Assembly: GCA_913063265.1 (NCBI GenBank)
Contig: CAJXZG010000059.1
Coordinates: forward strand, 1 to 34,253
DNA length: 34,253 bases
Source of the DNA: an uncultured Prolixibacteraceae bacterium
Lineage (GTDB): Bacteria; Bacteroidota; Bacteroidia; Bacteroidales; Prolixibacteraceae
Reading direction: 5' to 3'
Numbering within the stretch: position 1 is the first letter of the stretch; every line of letters starts with the position of its first letter. The translations under genes were made by a program, and so were the position numbers. Of the stretch, positions 1-7,929 are shown in pieces. Under the pieces are notes generated by a model. The model did not search any database, had not been told where the DNA came from, and was given only the letters and a program-made list of their open reading frames with translations.

Positions 1-1
1 T

Positions 2-1210
2 CTTAGTGCGCAACTTAAACGGGTTGAATCAAAATCAGAAGAGCTGGAAAAAGTACATCGTCAGCATTTGGATAAACTTGAACAAATCTCTGGTATGTCG
101 GCTGAAGATGCAAAAGCACAATTGGTTGAATCTTTAAAGGCCGAAGCCAAAACCGAGGCAATCTCTTACATTAACGAAATTATGGAAGATGCCAAGCTGA
201 CCGCAAATAAGGAGGCTAAAAAGATTGTTGTAAAATCGATTCAAAGAGTTGCTACCGAAACGGCAATTGAAAATGCTGTAACCATTTTCCATATCGAAAG
301 TGATGAAATTAAAGGTAGAATTATCGGTAGGGAAGGACGAAATATCAGAGCACTGGAAGCGGCAACAGGAGTTGAAATCGTGGTGGATGATACCCCCGAA
401 GCTATTGTTCTTTCTGCTTTTGATCCGGTTCGTCGCGAAATAGCCCGATTAGCGTTACACCAGTTGGTAACCGACGGTAGAATTCACCCGGCAAGAATTG
501 AGGAAGTTGTAAGCAAAGTTAAAAAGCAAATTGAAGAGGAAATTATTGAAACCGGTAAACGAACCACAATCGATTTGGGTATTCATGGATTACATCCTGA
601 ACTGATTCGATTGATTGGTAAAATGAAATACCGTTCTTCATACGGACAAAACCTGCTTCAACACTCTCGTGAGGTTGCTAACCTTTCGGCTATTATGGCT
701 TCTGAACTGGGTTTAAATGTGAAGAAAGCAAAACGTGCCGGACTGTTGCACGATATTGGTAAAGTGCCTGATGATGAGCCGGAATTACCACACGCTGTTT
801 TGGGGATGAAACTGGCAGAGAAATACAAAGAAAAACCTGATGTTTGCAACGCCATTGGTGCTCACCACGATGAAGTGGAAATGCAGACTTTGCTTGCTCC
901 AATCGTTCAGGTTTGTGACGCAATTTCAGGTGCCCGGCCAGGTGCCCGACGCGAAATCGTGGAGTCGTATATCAAGAGATTAAAAGACCTTGAAGATCTG
1001 GCTCTTTCTTATCCCGGTGTTATGAAAACCTATGCAATTCAGGCTGGTCGTGAGTTACGTGTTATTGTTGGAGCCGATAAAATGTCGGATCAGGAGACAG
1101 AACAATTGTCCTACGATATTTCCAAACGTATCCAGGATGAGATGACTTATCCGGGACAAATAAAAATTACAGTAATTCGCGAAACACGTGCTGTGAGTTA
1201 CGCTAAATAA
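2..1210 (+). CDS. rny: Ribonuclease Y, N-terminus cut by window edge
   Basis: This is a membrane-anchored endoribonuclease that starts mRNA decay. The reading frame is open from base 2 to the TAA at 1208-1210, so the gene begins left of the window. About 402 residues are visible; the family is usually about 510-520, so roughly 110 residues, including the membrane anchor, are missing. The visible part opens with a charged coiled coil (residues 1 to about 90), then a KH RNA-binding domain with [10 protein letters not shown] near residues 105-114, then an HD phosphohydrolase domain with QHS near 221 and LLHDIGK near 248-254 (metal ligands H250 and D251). A TTG at 68 lies inside the coiled coil and is not the start. 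The family match is unambiguous. A hairpin terminator follows directly. Confidence 0.97.
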   Translation, partial: LSAQLKRVESKSEELEKVHRQHLDKLEQISGMSAEDAKAQLVESLKAEAKTEAISYINEIMEDAKLTANKEAKKIVVKSIQRVATETAIENAVTIFHIESDEIKGRIIGREGRNIRALEAATGVEIVVDDTPEAIVLSAFDPVRREIARLALHQLVTDGRIHPARIEEVVSKVKKQIEEEIIETGKRTTIDLGIHGLHPELIRLIGKMKYRSSYGQNLLQHSREVANLSAIMASELGLNVKKAKRAGLLHDIGKVPDDEPELPHAVLGMKLAEKYKEKPDVCNAIGAHHDEVEMQTLLAPIVQVCDAISGARPGARREIVESYIKRLKDLEDLALSYPGVMKTYAIQAGRELRVIVGADKMSDQETEQLSYDISKRIQDEMTYPGQIKITVIRETRAVSYAK

Positions 1211-1233
1211 AAAAAGAATTACATCAAATATTT

Positions 1234-1266
1234 AAAACCTTTCTGTTTTTACAGGAAGGTTTTTTT
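1234..1266 (+). terminator. Rho-independent terminator of rny
   Basis: AAACCTTTCTGT (1235-1246) pairs with ACAGGAAGGTTT (1251-1262) with one G·T wobble around a four-T loop, and a run of T reaches 1266. It lies 24 bases after the rny stop. Confidence 0.88.
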
Positions 1267-1293
1267 GTTGTCAAATAAGGCATTTGAAAAAAT

Positions 1294-1318
1294 GGACTCA
1301 CCTTGAAAATGAGGTGGA
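1294..1318. repeat. Left inverted repeat of the 488-bp element
   Basis: Inverted partner of 1758-1782. It is also a small palindrome itself: CACCT at 1299-1303 and AGGTG at 1312-1316 can pair around an eight-base loop. Confidence 0.75.
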
Positions 1319-1427
1319 TTTTTTTAGGGATTTTTTAGATGTAATAGGCTTTTTCCAACTAAATCTTTTGGAATATTTGATGCTTATTCATGTTCTTAAC
1401 TAGTGGTTTAATGGAACGTTATAATTT

Positions 1428-1511
1428 CCGTCCGGGGCAACATTAATCGCTTATAGCTTCATTCTTCGCCGGACGGTTCCATAATCTTCATCATTCCCCA
1501 GAGCTATAAGA
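1428..1511. repeat. Interlocked palindromes, potential pseudoknot
   Basis: CCGTCCGG (1428-1435) is a perfect inverted match to CCGGACGG (1469-1476); GGAA (1413-1416) and TTCC (1477-1480) can extend the stem across an internal loop. Inside that loop, CTTATAGCT (1450-1458) is a perfect 9-base inverted match to AGCTATAAG (1503-1511), which lies outside the stem. The two pairings interlock, as in an H-type pseudoknot if the region is transcribed. Confidence 0.6.
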
Positions 1512-1532
1512 TTTCGCTACGGGTTGTTGCTT

Positions 1533-1580
1533 TTCGCCCATTTTGGGCTAAGAATGTAACAAGCCCTGAAGGGGCGAAAT
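1533..1580. repeat. Two-tier stem-loop in the element core
   Basis: TTTCGCCC (1533-1540) pairs perfectly with GGGCGAAA (1573-1580). A symmetric 5/5 internal loop follows, then GGGCT (1546-1550) pairs with AGCCC (1563-1567) around a 12-base loop. Confidence 0.65.
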
Positions 1581-1588
1581 GCAATAGC

Positions 1589-1625
1589 CCAGGGAAGAGT
1601 GACTAAAAGGAACGATGCCTTGGGT
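1589..1625. repeat. Third stem-loop in the element core
   Basis: CCCAGGG (1589-1595) pairs with CCTTGGG (1619-1625) with one wobble around a 23-base loop. It directly follows the stem-loop ending at 1580. Confidence 0.45.
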
Positions 1626-1757
1626 ATATTGAAATCATAAACAAAAGGCGTAACTAATTAGCTGATTGAAAATCTGGCATTCCATGCGCCGCATAGCACA
1701 TACCAGAATAGAACTAAATATCCTTTGTGTGATATTGATAAGAAAAATCAGTTATAC

Positions 1758-1782
1758 TCCACCTAATTTTCAAGGTGAGCCG
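1758..1782. repeat. Right inverted repeat of the 488-bp element
   Basis: Inverted partner of 1294-1318, differing at one internal position and near the outermost bases. It carries the same self-pairing CACCT/AGGTG, so either end could fold alone. Confidence 0.75.
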
Positions 1783-1795
1783 AAAAATGTTACAT

Positions 1796-1846
1796 AGAAG
1801 GATGTCATCTCTTTTTTCATAATCAATACAAAAAGGACATCCTTCT
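1796..1846. repeat. 11-bp perfect inverted repeat
   Basis: AGAAGGATGTC (1796-1806) is perfectly complementary to GACATCCTTCT (1836-1846), with a 29-base loop that carries T and A runs. It lies between the mobile-like element and the 3' end of the SirB1-like gene, so it may act as a 3' end signal for that minus-strand gene. No T tract follows the stem in either direction, so a standard terminator is not clear. Confidence 0.55.
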
Positions 1847-1854
1847 TCCTTCCG

Positions 1855-1880
1855 ACTTCGAGCTTCGCGCTTCGTGCTTT
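1855..1880. repeat. Heptamer tandem repeat around CTTCG
   Basis: CTTCG recurs at 1856, 1863 and 1870 with a degenerate CTTT at 1877, giving a 7-base period. It ends just before the stop codon of the minus-strand gene at 1882. Confidence 0.6.
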
Positions 1881-1881
1881 C

Positions 1882-2751
1882 TCAAAACAGTTCCAGTAAA
1901 CTTTGAATACGTTCTTTTTTATCCATAAAATTTACTGATTGGTAGGAAAGTTCAAGTGTCTGAACCAGCAACTTTAAAAGCTCAATATCAGAATGAGGTT
2001 CGGTGTAATGCTCAATGGGGTAAAAATTATTGGTCCGCAAATGATATTCAATTTCCTTTATACTGGTTATAGAGCCCTTGTTGGAAGGGTTAATATAAAA
2101 CAGAACATCAGATTTACTGTCTTCACCATGAACCTTTCTGGCCAATTCTGAATCTACAATTGCCACTAAAGGATTTTTGGGAAAATCGATAAATTTTGCA
2201 GGAAGTTCCAGCATTCTTGCAATTATAGTGTAAAAAATACTAATTGAAACCGGATTCCCTTTTTTTGTATCTAAAAGTTGATTTAGAAAAGAATTTTGGG
2301 GGGAGTGTATATTCTTAAAATTGATTGAAAACTCGTTGATGTTAAATATAAAATGGTTTAATATGGTTGTTTTTTCAAGCAGGGTTAGAGAATTGTTTAA
2401 CTCCAGCCATATTTTCTTTCTTATGTTTTCCAGTTTGAAACGAATGTTGTCTGGATTTAAATCCGGATATTGAAAACGATCGATAATAAGAAAACCGGTT
2501 AGCAGATCTCTTTTACTGTCTTTTGTATTGAGCCATTCTTTTAATAATCTTTTAGTTTCTTTAAACTGAAGGTTTTGAATAATATTTTCAATCCTTTCCT
2601 GGCAAAATCCATCAAAACTGGATTCCCACTTTTGTTCCAAAGCGGGTATAATTTCATCAGTTTCCTTTAATAACTCTTCCTGAACCCTTTCAAAAACAGT
2701 TAAATCGGGATCATCCAGCAAATCAATTAAAGCATCCAGTTTACTATTCAT
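1882..2751 (-). CDS. SirB1-type transglutaminase-like protein
   Basis: This 289-residue soluble protein belongs to the SirB1/UPF0162 branch of the transglutaminase-like fold; its cellular role is not established. The diagnostic stretch is near residues 153-195 (NSFLNQLL, then KKGNPVSISIFY, then a short helix and LPAKFIDFP). The N-terminal ~80 residues are helical and rich in E and K; the C-terminal ~40 residues are also helical, as in TPR-like tails of this family. The only cysteine in the whole protein is C50, outside the fold core, so classical Cys-His-Asp transglutaminase or protease chemistry is unlikely. It starts with ATG 8 bases downstream of the uridine phosphorylase stop and is probably cotranscribed with it. 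No signal peptide is visible. Confidence 0.8.
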   Translation of the reverse strand: MNSKLDALIDLLDDPDLTVFERVQEELLKETDEIIPALEQKWESSFDGFCQERIENIIQNLQFKETKRLLKEWLNTKDSKRDLLTGFLIIDRFQYPDLNPDNIRFKLENIRKKIWLELNNSLTLLEKTTILNHFIFNINEFSINFKNIHSPQNSFLNQLLDTKKGNPVSISIFYTIIARMLELPAKFIDFPKNPLVAIVDSELARKVHGEDSKSDVLFYINPSNKGSITSIKEIEYHLRTNNFYPIEHYTEPHSDIELLKLLVQTLELSYQSVNFMDKKERIQSLLELF

Positions 2752-2759
2752 AGGGTATA

Positions 2760-3656
2760 TTATTTATCTGTCAGGCGATTCAATACCTCAACGATTAAAT
2801 TTGTCATTTTTTCCCTGTAGTTTTCGTTCGCTTTTAAAACTACTCTGTTGGCTATAATCAAACAAACAGTTAGGGCCTTGTGCCCGAGCATTTTAGATAA
2901 TCCATAAATTGCCGAACTTTCCATTTCGAAGTTGGTGATTTTATAATGCTTATATCTAAATTCTTCTATTTGTTTGTTTAACTCAGGAACAGCTAACGGT
3001 AATCTTAATACTCTGCCTTGCGGGCCGTAAAAGCCAGGTGCAGAAATGGTTACTCCATTAATAAAATCAGGACTGTCAAACTTTGATTTTAGAGTTTCAG
3101 AGCAGTCTGCAACATAAAAAGTGGGTAATGAATTACGCCAGTTAGTTGCAGTTTTAAAGGCCTTTTCGAATTCAATATCACAATATGATTCTCTGTTTGC
3201 ATAAAAATTCAACATTCCGTCGAAACCAATTGATTTTTCAGATACTACATATGAGTTAACAGGTAAATCAGGTTGTAAGCCTCCTGAAGTACCAATTCTG
3301 ACAATATTCAGTGATCGATGTTTTTTATTTATTGTTCGGGTTTTAAGGTCGATGTTGGCTAATGTGTCTAATTCATTTAAGACAATATCAATATTATCAG
3401 TTCCGATTCCGGTTGAAATAACCGTTATTTGTTTCTCGTTATACCATCCTAAAACTGTTTTAAATTCCCGATTCTGAATGGTATAATCTATTTTGTTGAA
3501 AAATGAGGCTATTGTATCAACACGTGCAGGATCTCCAACAAGAATAATGTCGTCAGAAATATGCTCAGGCTTCAGGTGTAAATGAAATATTGAGCCGTCA
3601 TTATTTATAATAAGTTCCGAAGGTTTGATCATCTGTATAATGTTGATAGTGTCCAA
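2760..3656 (-). CDS. udp: Uridine phosphorylase (NP-I family)
   Basis: This enzyme would cleave uridine (possibly other pyrimidine nucleosides) with phosphate to give the base and ribose-1-phosphate in cytosolic salvage. In the 298 residues, the NP-I phosphate-binding GDPAR is at 41-45, the glycine-rich RIGTSGG at 120-126, and the ribose-binding FEMES at 243-247. FYGPQGR at 209-215 supplies the Gln-x-Arg pair that marks pyrimidine recognition in uridine phosphorylases, which favours this over a purine enzyme. The length is a little above the ~250 typical of E. coli Udp, with the extra residues at the N-terminus, as in Bacteroidota homologues. An alternative ATG lies at residue 9. It is the first gene of a unit with the SirB1-like gene. 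Confidence 0.9.
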   Translation of the reverse strand: MDTINIIQMIKPSELIINNDGSIFHLHLKPEHISDDIILVGDPARVDTIASFFNKIDYTIQNREFKTVLGWYNEKQITVISTGIGTDNIDIVLNELDTLANIDLKTRTINKKHRSLNIVRIGTSGGLQPDLPVNSYVVSEKSIGFDGMLNFYANRESYCDIEFEKAFKTATNWRNSLPTFYVADCSETLKSKFDSPDFINGVTISAPGFYGPQGRVLRLPLAVPELNKQIEEFRYKHYKITNFEMESSAIYGLSKMLGHKALTVCLIIANRVVLKANENYREKMTNLIVEVLNRLTDK

Positions 3657-3862
3657 AACTATTCTATTTTAGATAAATAGACAATATTATAACATAGAAA
3701 ATATAAACAGTTAAGGGTTGGAAATTGAAAAACTAAAAGAATTTTGTTTACAACTCAAAAAAATAACCAATTTTAAAGATTCTTAGAAACTATTTTAGAA
3801 AAATTAGAATTTTCTAAGTTTAATTTTTATTTTTGAAGAACAAATACTAAACGCAAAATCAA

Positions 3863-5314
3863 ATGTCATTTAAAATCTTTACCCTTCAACTCTTTGGAGG
3901 ATTAAAATCGATCGAAACAATCGAGAAGAAACGTACTGCATTATTGGATGATTATATCGAGTGTAATAAGATTGAAAAATCTGAAGAACTTAAGCGATAT
4001 CTTGAATTGGAAAAAGAGGTTAATTCGGATGAATTTAGAAAGAAAAAGACAGATATTGAAAAGCTTCGTTTTAAAGGCAGTAAAGAACACAAGCAGTTAC
4101 TTGAGCTAAAAAAGTTAGAAAAGAAAAAAACTTTAAAAAAGTATCTCGCTGTTGCAGAATCAGCTGATTTAAAGAGATTTGATGAAATTGATTCTTCTGA
4201 AAAATCGGCAGAATTTTTTGCATTGGATAAATATGTGAACGATGGAAATTATGCGCGCGATAAAAAATCAGAAAATAAGGAAGAAGCAGAAAATAAATAT
4301 AACCGATTTAAACAATTACAATCCGATACAGATATTAAATTCTATTTGAAATTTAAAAAATCGGCATTGTATAAAAACTATATTCAGGTATTGGGATCTG
4401 CTGATTTAAAGAAATTGTATGAACTGCGTAAAATAACTTCTTCAGGTGAGTTTAAAACCCGCAGGGCATATCTAGAAGACAAAAAAAGATGGGAAAAGAC
4501 TGAAGAATCTGCACGTGAGAAGGAATTTTTGGATATGAAGAATCAGGCACATTTTATTAATTACTTTAAAAATAAGAGCAATAAAGAATTTGATTTCTTT
4601 AAAGAATGGCAGATTGTTTTTGCAGATGATTTTAAAAATAAATCCCTTGATAACGAAAAATGGTCAACAAAAGGTTTTGTTGCAGAGAAGATATTGGGCG
4701 ACAACTATGGAATTTCAGGTGATAATCATTTTTTTACCGATGGACATAACATTAGTATTAATGGTAAAATGAGCATTCAGGTTAAAAAAGAAAAAACACA
4801 GGGAAAATTGTGGCAAATGCCTGCAGGTTTTATTCCGGCAGAAATGGATTATTCTTCAGGTTTAATTTCATCGTGGAACAGCTTTTGGATGGAAGACGGG
4901 ATATTAGAAGCTAAAATTAAATTTAATCCGGCTCAACAAGTGGTGAGTTCGTTCTATTTGTCAGGCGAAAAGGATTTACCGCGTGTAAATCTACTGGAAA
5001 TGGGAGCCAAAAACCGCTTGGGTGTTTTAAATGTTAATGGCACTGGTAAAGCTGATGTGCATGGTTTGGATATATCTAATCTTAAAAAAGATAAATGGTA
5101 CATTTTTACAATCGTTAAAGATGGCCAAAATTATACATGGAAAATTAATGACAAGGAAGTATTGACAATAAACAGTCCTGCATTAAAAGAAAAACTTCAT
5201 GTAAATGCATCAAGTATTGTAGTTAAAGATGTCCCTGGTCAAAGTTTACCCGTTGGTTTTGATATTCAATGGGTAAGATGTTATCAAAAAAACAGTGTTA
5301 TTGGGGCAAATTAG
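3863..5314 (+). CDS. GH16-fold protein with charged repeat N-terminus
   Basis: This 483-residue protein has two halves. Residues 1-245 are very rich in K, E and Y/F and carry degenerate repeats: SADLK recurs at 99-103 and 179-183, and a [YF]xELxKxxxSxEF-like motif appears near 48-58, 106-119 and 186-197. The C-terminal part (about 250-475) looks like a GH16/laminarinase jelly roll, with VFADDF at 252-257, SLDNEKW at 261-267, and SSGLISSWNSFWMEDGILEA at 331-350 in the place of the usual start of the catalytic face. The expected ExDxxE motif reads RVNLLE (374-379): the nucleophile Glu is Arg and the middle Asp is Asn. There is no signal peptide or membrane segment. It is probably a non-catalytic glycan-binding or scaffold-like protein in the cytoplasm; the fold call is fairly secure and the function unknown. 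Confidence 0.7.
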   Translation: MSFKIFTLQLFGGLKSIETIEKKRTALLDDYIECNKIEKSEELKRYLELEKEVNSDEFRKKKTDIEKLRFKGSKEHKQLLELKKLEKKKTLKKYLAVAESADLKRFDEIDSSEKSAEFFALDKYVNDGNYARDKKSENKEEAENKYNRFKQLQSDTDIKFYLKFKKSALYKNYIQVLGSADLKKLYELRKITSSGEFKTRRAYLEDKKRWEKTEESAREKEFLDMKNQAHFINYFKNKSNKEFDFFKEWQIVFADDFKNKSLDNEKWSTKGFVAEKILGDNYGISGDNHFFTDGHNISINGKMSIQVKKEKTQGKLWQMPAGFIPAEMDYSSGLISSWNSFWMEDGILEAKIKFNPAQQVVSSFYLSGEKDLPRVNLLEMGAKNRLGVLNVNGTGKADVHGLDISNLKKDKWYIFTIVKDGQNYTWKINDKEVLTINSPALKEKLHVNASSIVVKDVPGQSLPVGFDIQWVRCYQKNSVIGAN

Positions 5315-5420
5315 TACAATATTGTATTTCGTAAAATAGTTGAAATTTACATTGTCAAACTCAGTAGATAAGCATGCGAGGGTGTGATTTCTGAATTAAG
5401 ATACCAGCTATTCGTTACAA

Positions 5421-7715
5421 TTAGAAACCTCTTTTATTAAACATGATATAGCCAAAGCTTAACAGGAAATAAACCTGTGTATTTTGCTTGTCGTAATAGT
5501 TTAAAGACAAACTTAGCGGGCCTATTCCGGTTTGATATACCAAAGCTGCCATACCCTGTAAATAGTAATTTTGAATAAAATTATTTTGTTCTGTAGAATT
5601 CGACATTTCGGGAAGATCTTCATTTACCGGAACAAAACCATATCCTTCGAGTCTTAAATCAAGATTTGGAATAAGTTGAAAAATTGTGCTCATTCCTCCT
5701 GCCATATAATTATTCGAATGGAAATTTTCTATAAACAAAGATTTACTGTGAGGCGTTGGATAAAATCCCGGAGCAGCTAATTTGGTAGAGCGAAAATTAC
5801 TAAATGATTCTTTGTTACTAAAAACGACTTCTCCCAGTAATCCCAAAGTAAAAATTTTATTGAATTTGAAATATCTGTTGGTATGAGCCTTTATTAAAAA
5901 GTAATTATGATTTTTTTCTGTCACTGTTTTTGTTTGCGGTGATGTTGTGCCCGGAGTCCATGTTTCTTTTCCGGTAATGTACCTCACCGATATTTTTCGA
6001 AAAGCACCTTCATCTGCATACTGTCTGTAATTTAGTGATTTGTTTTCGAAACTTATGACAGTTGAAAAAGAGTTAAATGTGGTTTGATCCGGTTCATCTT
6101 CTTTGTTTACCACATCGGTTAAATAGTACTGATCGATACTGTTGGAATAAGCAATACCTCCATAAAATTTACTATGTTGTTTAAGTGGAAATCCCGATTC
6201 AATCCTTGTATTATTTTCATTTTGAATAATATATGGCGGACGAACATCCTCAAAAAATAACTCTGAACTGGAAGCAAAGAAATCCCAGCGGTTTAATGTA
6301 GTAAATGCTTCAAGATAAAATGGCAGACGTGTTGGATAGTCAATTCGTGCTCCAAGTTTTACTGAACTGTAAAACCTTCCAAAATAAAGATTGGAAGTCA
6401 GGGAGTAGGCACGTCTTTTATACGTTCTGTAATTGATACTGGCAAATCCCTGGTTTATTGGTTTGGTGGATATATTTCCGCCGATATTCACAGCAACTTT
6501 TTTCTCCTGTTCTACTTCTAAATGTACATCGAAGTAACCTGTTTCCCGGTTGTACCTGGCAATGGGCATTATTGATTTAATATGCTCATCTGCAATAAGT
6601 TTAAAGTATTCCTGTTTAAATCTCGACAGGCTGATAACATCATAATTTCCCTTAATGGATTCGATAATAAACCTTCGCTGCATATTATCCCTTACCCCTT
6701 CAATCTGTATATTCTGGAAAAAGAGCTGCGGTTTTTTTGCATTAAACTTTTGACGTTTTTCATTCACTGTCTTCAAAGAAACCCTTCTGGTAACCATAGA
6801 TTTAATACTGTCAATGGATAGCTCGGTGGTTTCTATACCTGCTTTTACAGCCATGTCAATTTTCTGAAAATCCAATAAACCTACGTTTTCAAACTCTGTT
6901 TCCAGTACAATTCCTTCACCCTCTGCAATTTCAAAATTAGTGGGACGCATAACCAAATTCGAAATCTGACTTCTTAGATCATCAGATTCAGCAGCTTTTT
7001 TATCATTTGCCACTTTATGGCCAATTATAATATCCGGTTGAAAAGCCTCTTTTGTAATATCTTGTGGAAAATTGTTTACAATACCTCCATCAAAAAGTAA
7101 CTCACCATCTATTTTTATTGGTTTAAAATAGAGAGGTACCGTCATTGATGCACGGATTGCAGCTCCCAAATCGCCATTTCTTAATACTTTTGGTTCGCTT
7201 TTATTTACATCAGTAGCAACACATAAAAATGGTACCATTAAACTGTCAAAATTGTATTTACATGCGGCATTGGTTGCTGCCAATAATTCCATAAAGGCAA
7301 AATCCATTTGTTCTTCAGGGATAATGTTTGTCGGAGGTAACAGTTTTACTTTATCATCTTTCTTTTCAAAGCTGATATCAATCCAGGCCGGATCTTCCTC
7401 CGGTACCTTAAAATAATAACGATAATCTTTTTGAATTTTACCCGTCGACCAAAAATAGAAATCGTCAGATTTAAAAAGTTCTTCCATCTCTTCGGTGGTG
7501 TAACCCGCTGCATATAACCCACCTACAATTGCTCCTATTGATGTTCCGGAGATATAATCTATTGGAATATTATTCTCTTCAAGCAATCTGATTACACCGA
7601 TGTGAGCCATTCCTTTGGCTCCACCACCACTGAGTACAAGACCTACCGATTGTCCGTTGGAATTTAATCCAAAAATCATTGTAAAAATTATGTACAGCAG
7701 TAAATATTTTTTCAT
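5421..7715 (-). CDS. Patatin-like phospholipase fused to outer-membrane barrel
   Basis: A lipid acyl hydrolase domain is followed by a POTRA-like segment and a beta-barrel, resembling type Vd (PlpD-like) autotransporters. With the ATG at 7715 the protein has 764 residues and a signal peptide ending near NSNGQS (18-23). The patatin domain spans about 24-300: oxyanion loop GGGAKG 30-35, nucleophile elbow GTSIG 57-61 with Ser59, and catalytic Asp in DGG 209-211. A POTRA-like unit begins around residue 340; from about 410 the sequence alternates as in membrane strands and ends on Phe, as a barrel C-terminus should. An upstream TTG at 7748 would place 11 residues before the signal peptide, so I chose the ATG. 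It is divergent from the second patatin gene. Confidence 0.88.
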   Translation of the reverse strand: MKKYLLLYIIFTMIFGLNSNGQSVGLVLSGGGAKGMAHIGVIRLLEENNIPIDYISGTSIGAIVGGLYAAGYTTEEMEELFKSDDFYFWSTGKIQKDYRYYFKVPEEDPAWIDISFEKKDDKVKLLPPTNIIPEEQMDFAFMELLAATNAACKYNFDSLMVPFLCVATDVNKSEPKVLRNGDLGAAIRASMTVPLYFKPIKIDGELLFDGGIVNNFPQDITKEAFQPDIIIGHKVANDKKAAESDDLRSQISNLVMRPTNFEIAEGEGIVLETEFENVGLLDFQKIDMAVKAGIETTELSIDSIKSMVTRRVSLKTVNEKRQKFNAKKPQLFFQNIQIEGVRDNMQRRFIIESIKGNYDVISLSRFKQEYFKLIADEHIKSIMPIARYNRETGYFDVHLEVEQEKKVAVNIGGNISTKPINQGFASINYRTYKRRAYSLTSNLYFGRFYSSVKLGARIDYPTRLPFYLEAFTTLNRWDFFASSSELFFEDVRPPYIIQNENNTRIESGFPLKQHSKFYGGIAYSNSIDQYYLTDVVNKEDEPDQTTFNSFSTVISFENKSLNYRQYADEGAFRKISVRYITGKETWTPGTTSPQTKTVTEKNHNYFLIKAHTNRYFKFNKIFTLGLLGEVVFSNKESFSNFRSTKLAAPGFYPTPHSKSLFIENFHSNNYMAGGMSTIFQLIPNLDLRLEGYGFVPVNEDLPEMSNSTEQNNFIQNYYLQGMAALVYQTGIGPLSLSLNYYDKQNTQVYFLLSFGYIMFNKRGF

Positions 7716-7929
7716 GGAAAGAATAAACGTGTTTCTGAACAAAATCAAATTTACAAAAATGATTGATGAGTTTTATGTTGCATACTTTAAATCTTTGTTA
7801 CTAAAGGAAAAACTATTAATTTGAACCCTCATAAAATTGAAACTAATGTTTGTGATAAAAGTATTTAATTAGTTGTTGATAATTTTTTTGATTATTTACT
7901 AACGGCATTGATTAAAATAGATTCGAAAC

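Larger units (their letters stand above)
1295..1782. mobile_element. MITE-like element, 488 bp, with inverted terminal repeats
   Basis: The ends are imperfect inverted repeats: 1295-1318 matches the reverse complement of 1758-1781 at 22 of 24 positions, including an unbroken CTCACCTTGAAAAT. The 7-base direct repeat AAAAATG abuts both sides (1288-1294 and 1783-1789) and could be a target-site duplication, although it is A-rich and so weak evidence alone. No reading frame of useful length lies inside, so the element would be non-autonomous. The interior is richer in G+C than its flanks and full of nested palindromes. It occupies most of the only gene-free stretch above 300 bases (1267-1881). 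The end structure is seen directly; mobility is inferred. I cannot assign an IS family. Confidence 0.6.

Noticed and set aside
1211..1881. Hidden small protein gene in the long intergenic region
   Set aside because: No frame has a plausible start, length and composition, and the stretch is explained by the terminator, the inverted-repeat element and the repeats.
3828..3835. TATTTTTG as a -7 box for the GH16-like gene
   Set aside because: It fits TAnnTTTG, but no TTG lies at the expected distance upstream, and such strings are common in AT-rich DNA.
7716..7748. TTG start 11 codons upstream for the first patatin gene
   Set aside because: It would put extra residues before a normal signal peptide that begins at the ATG at 7715.
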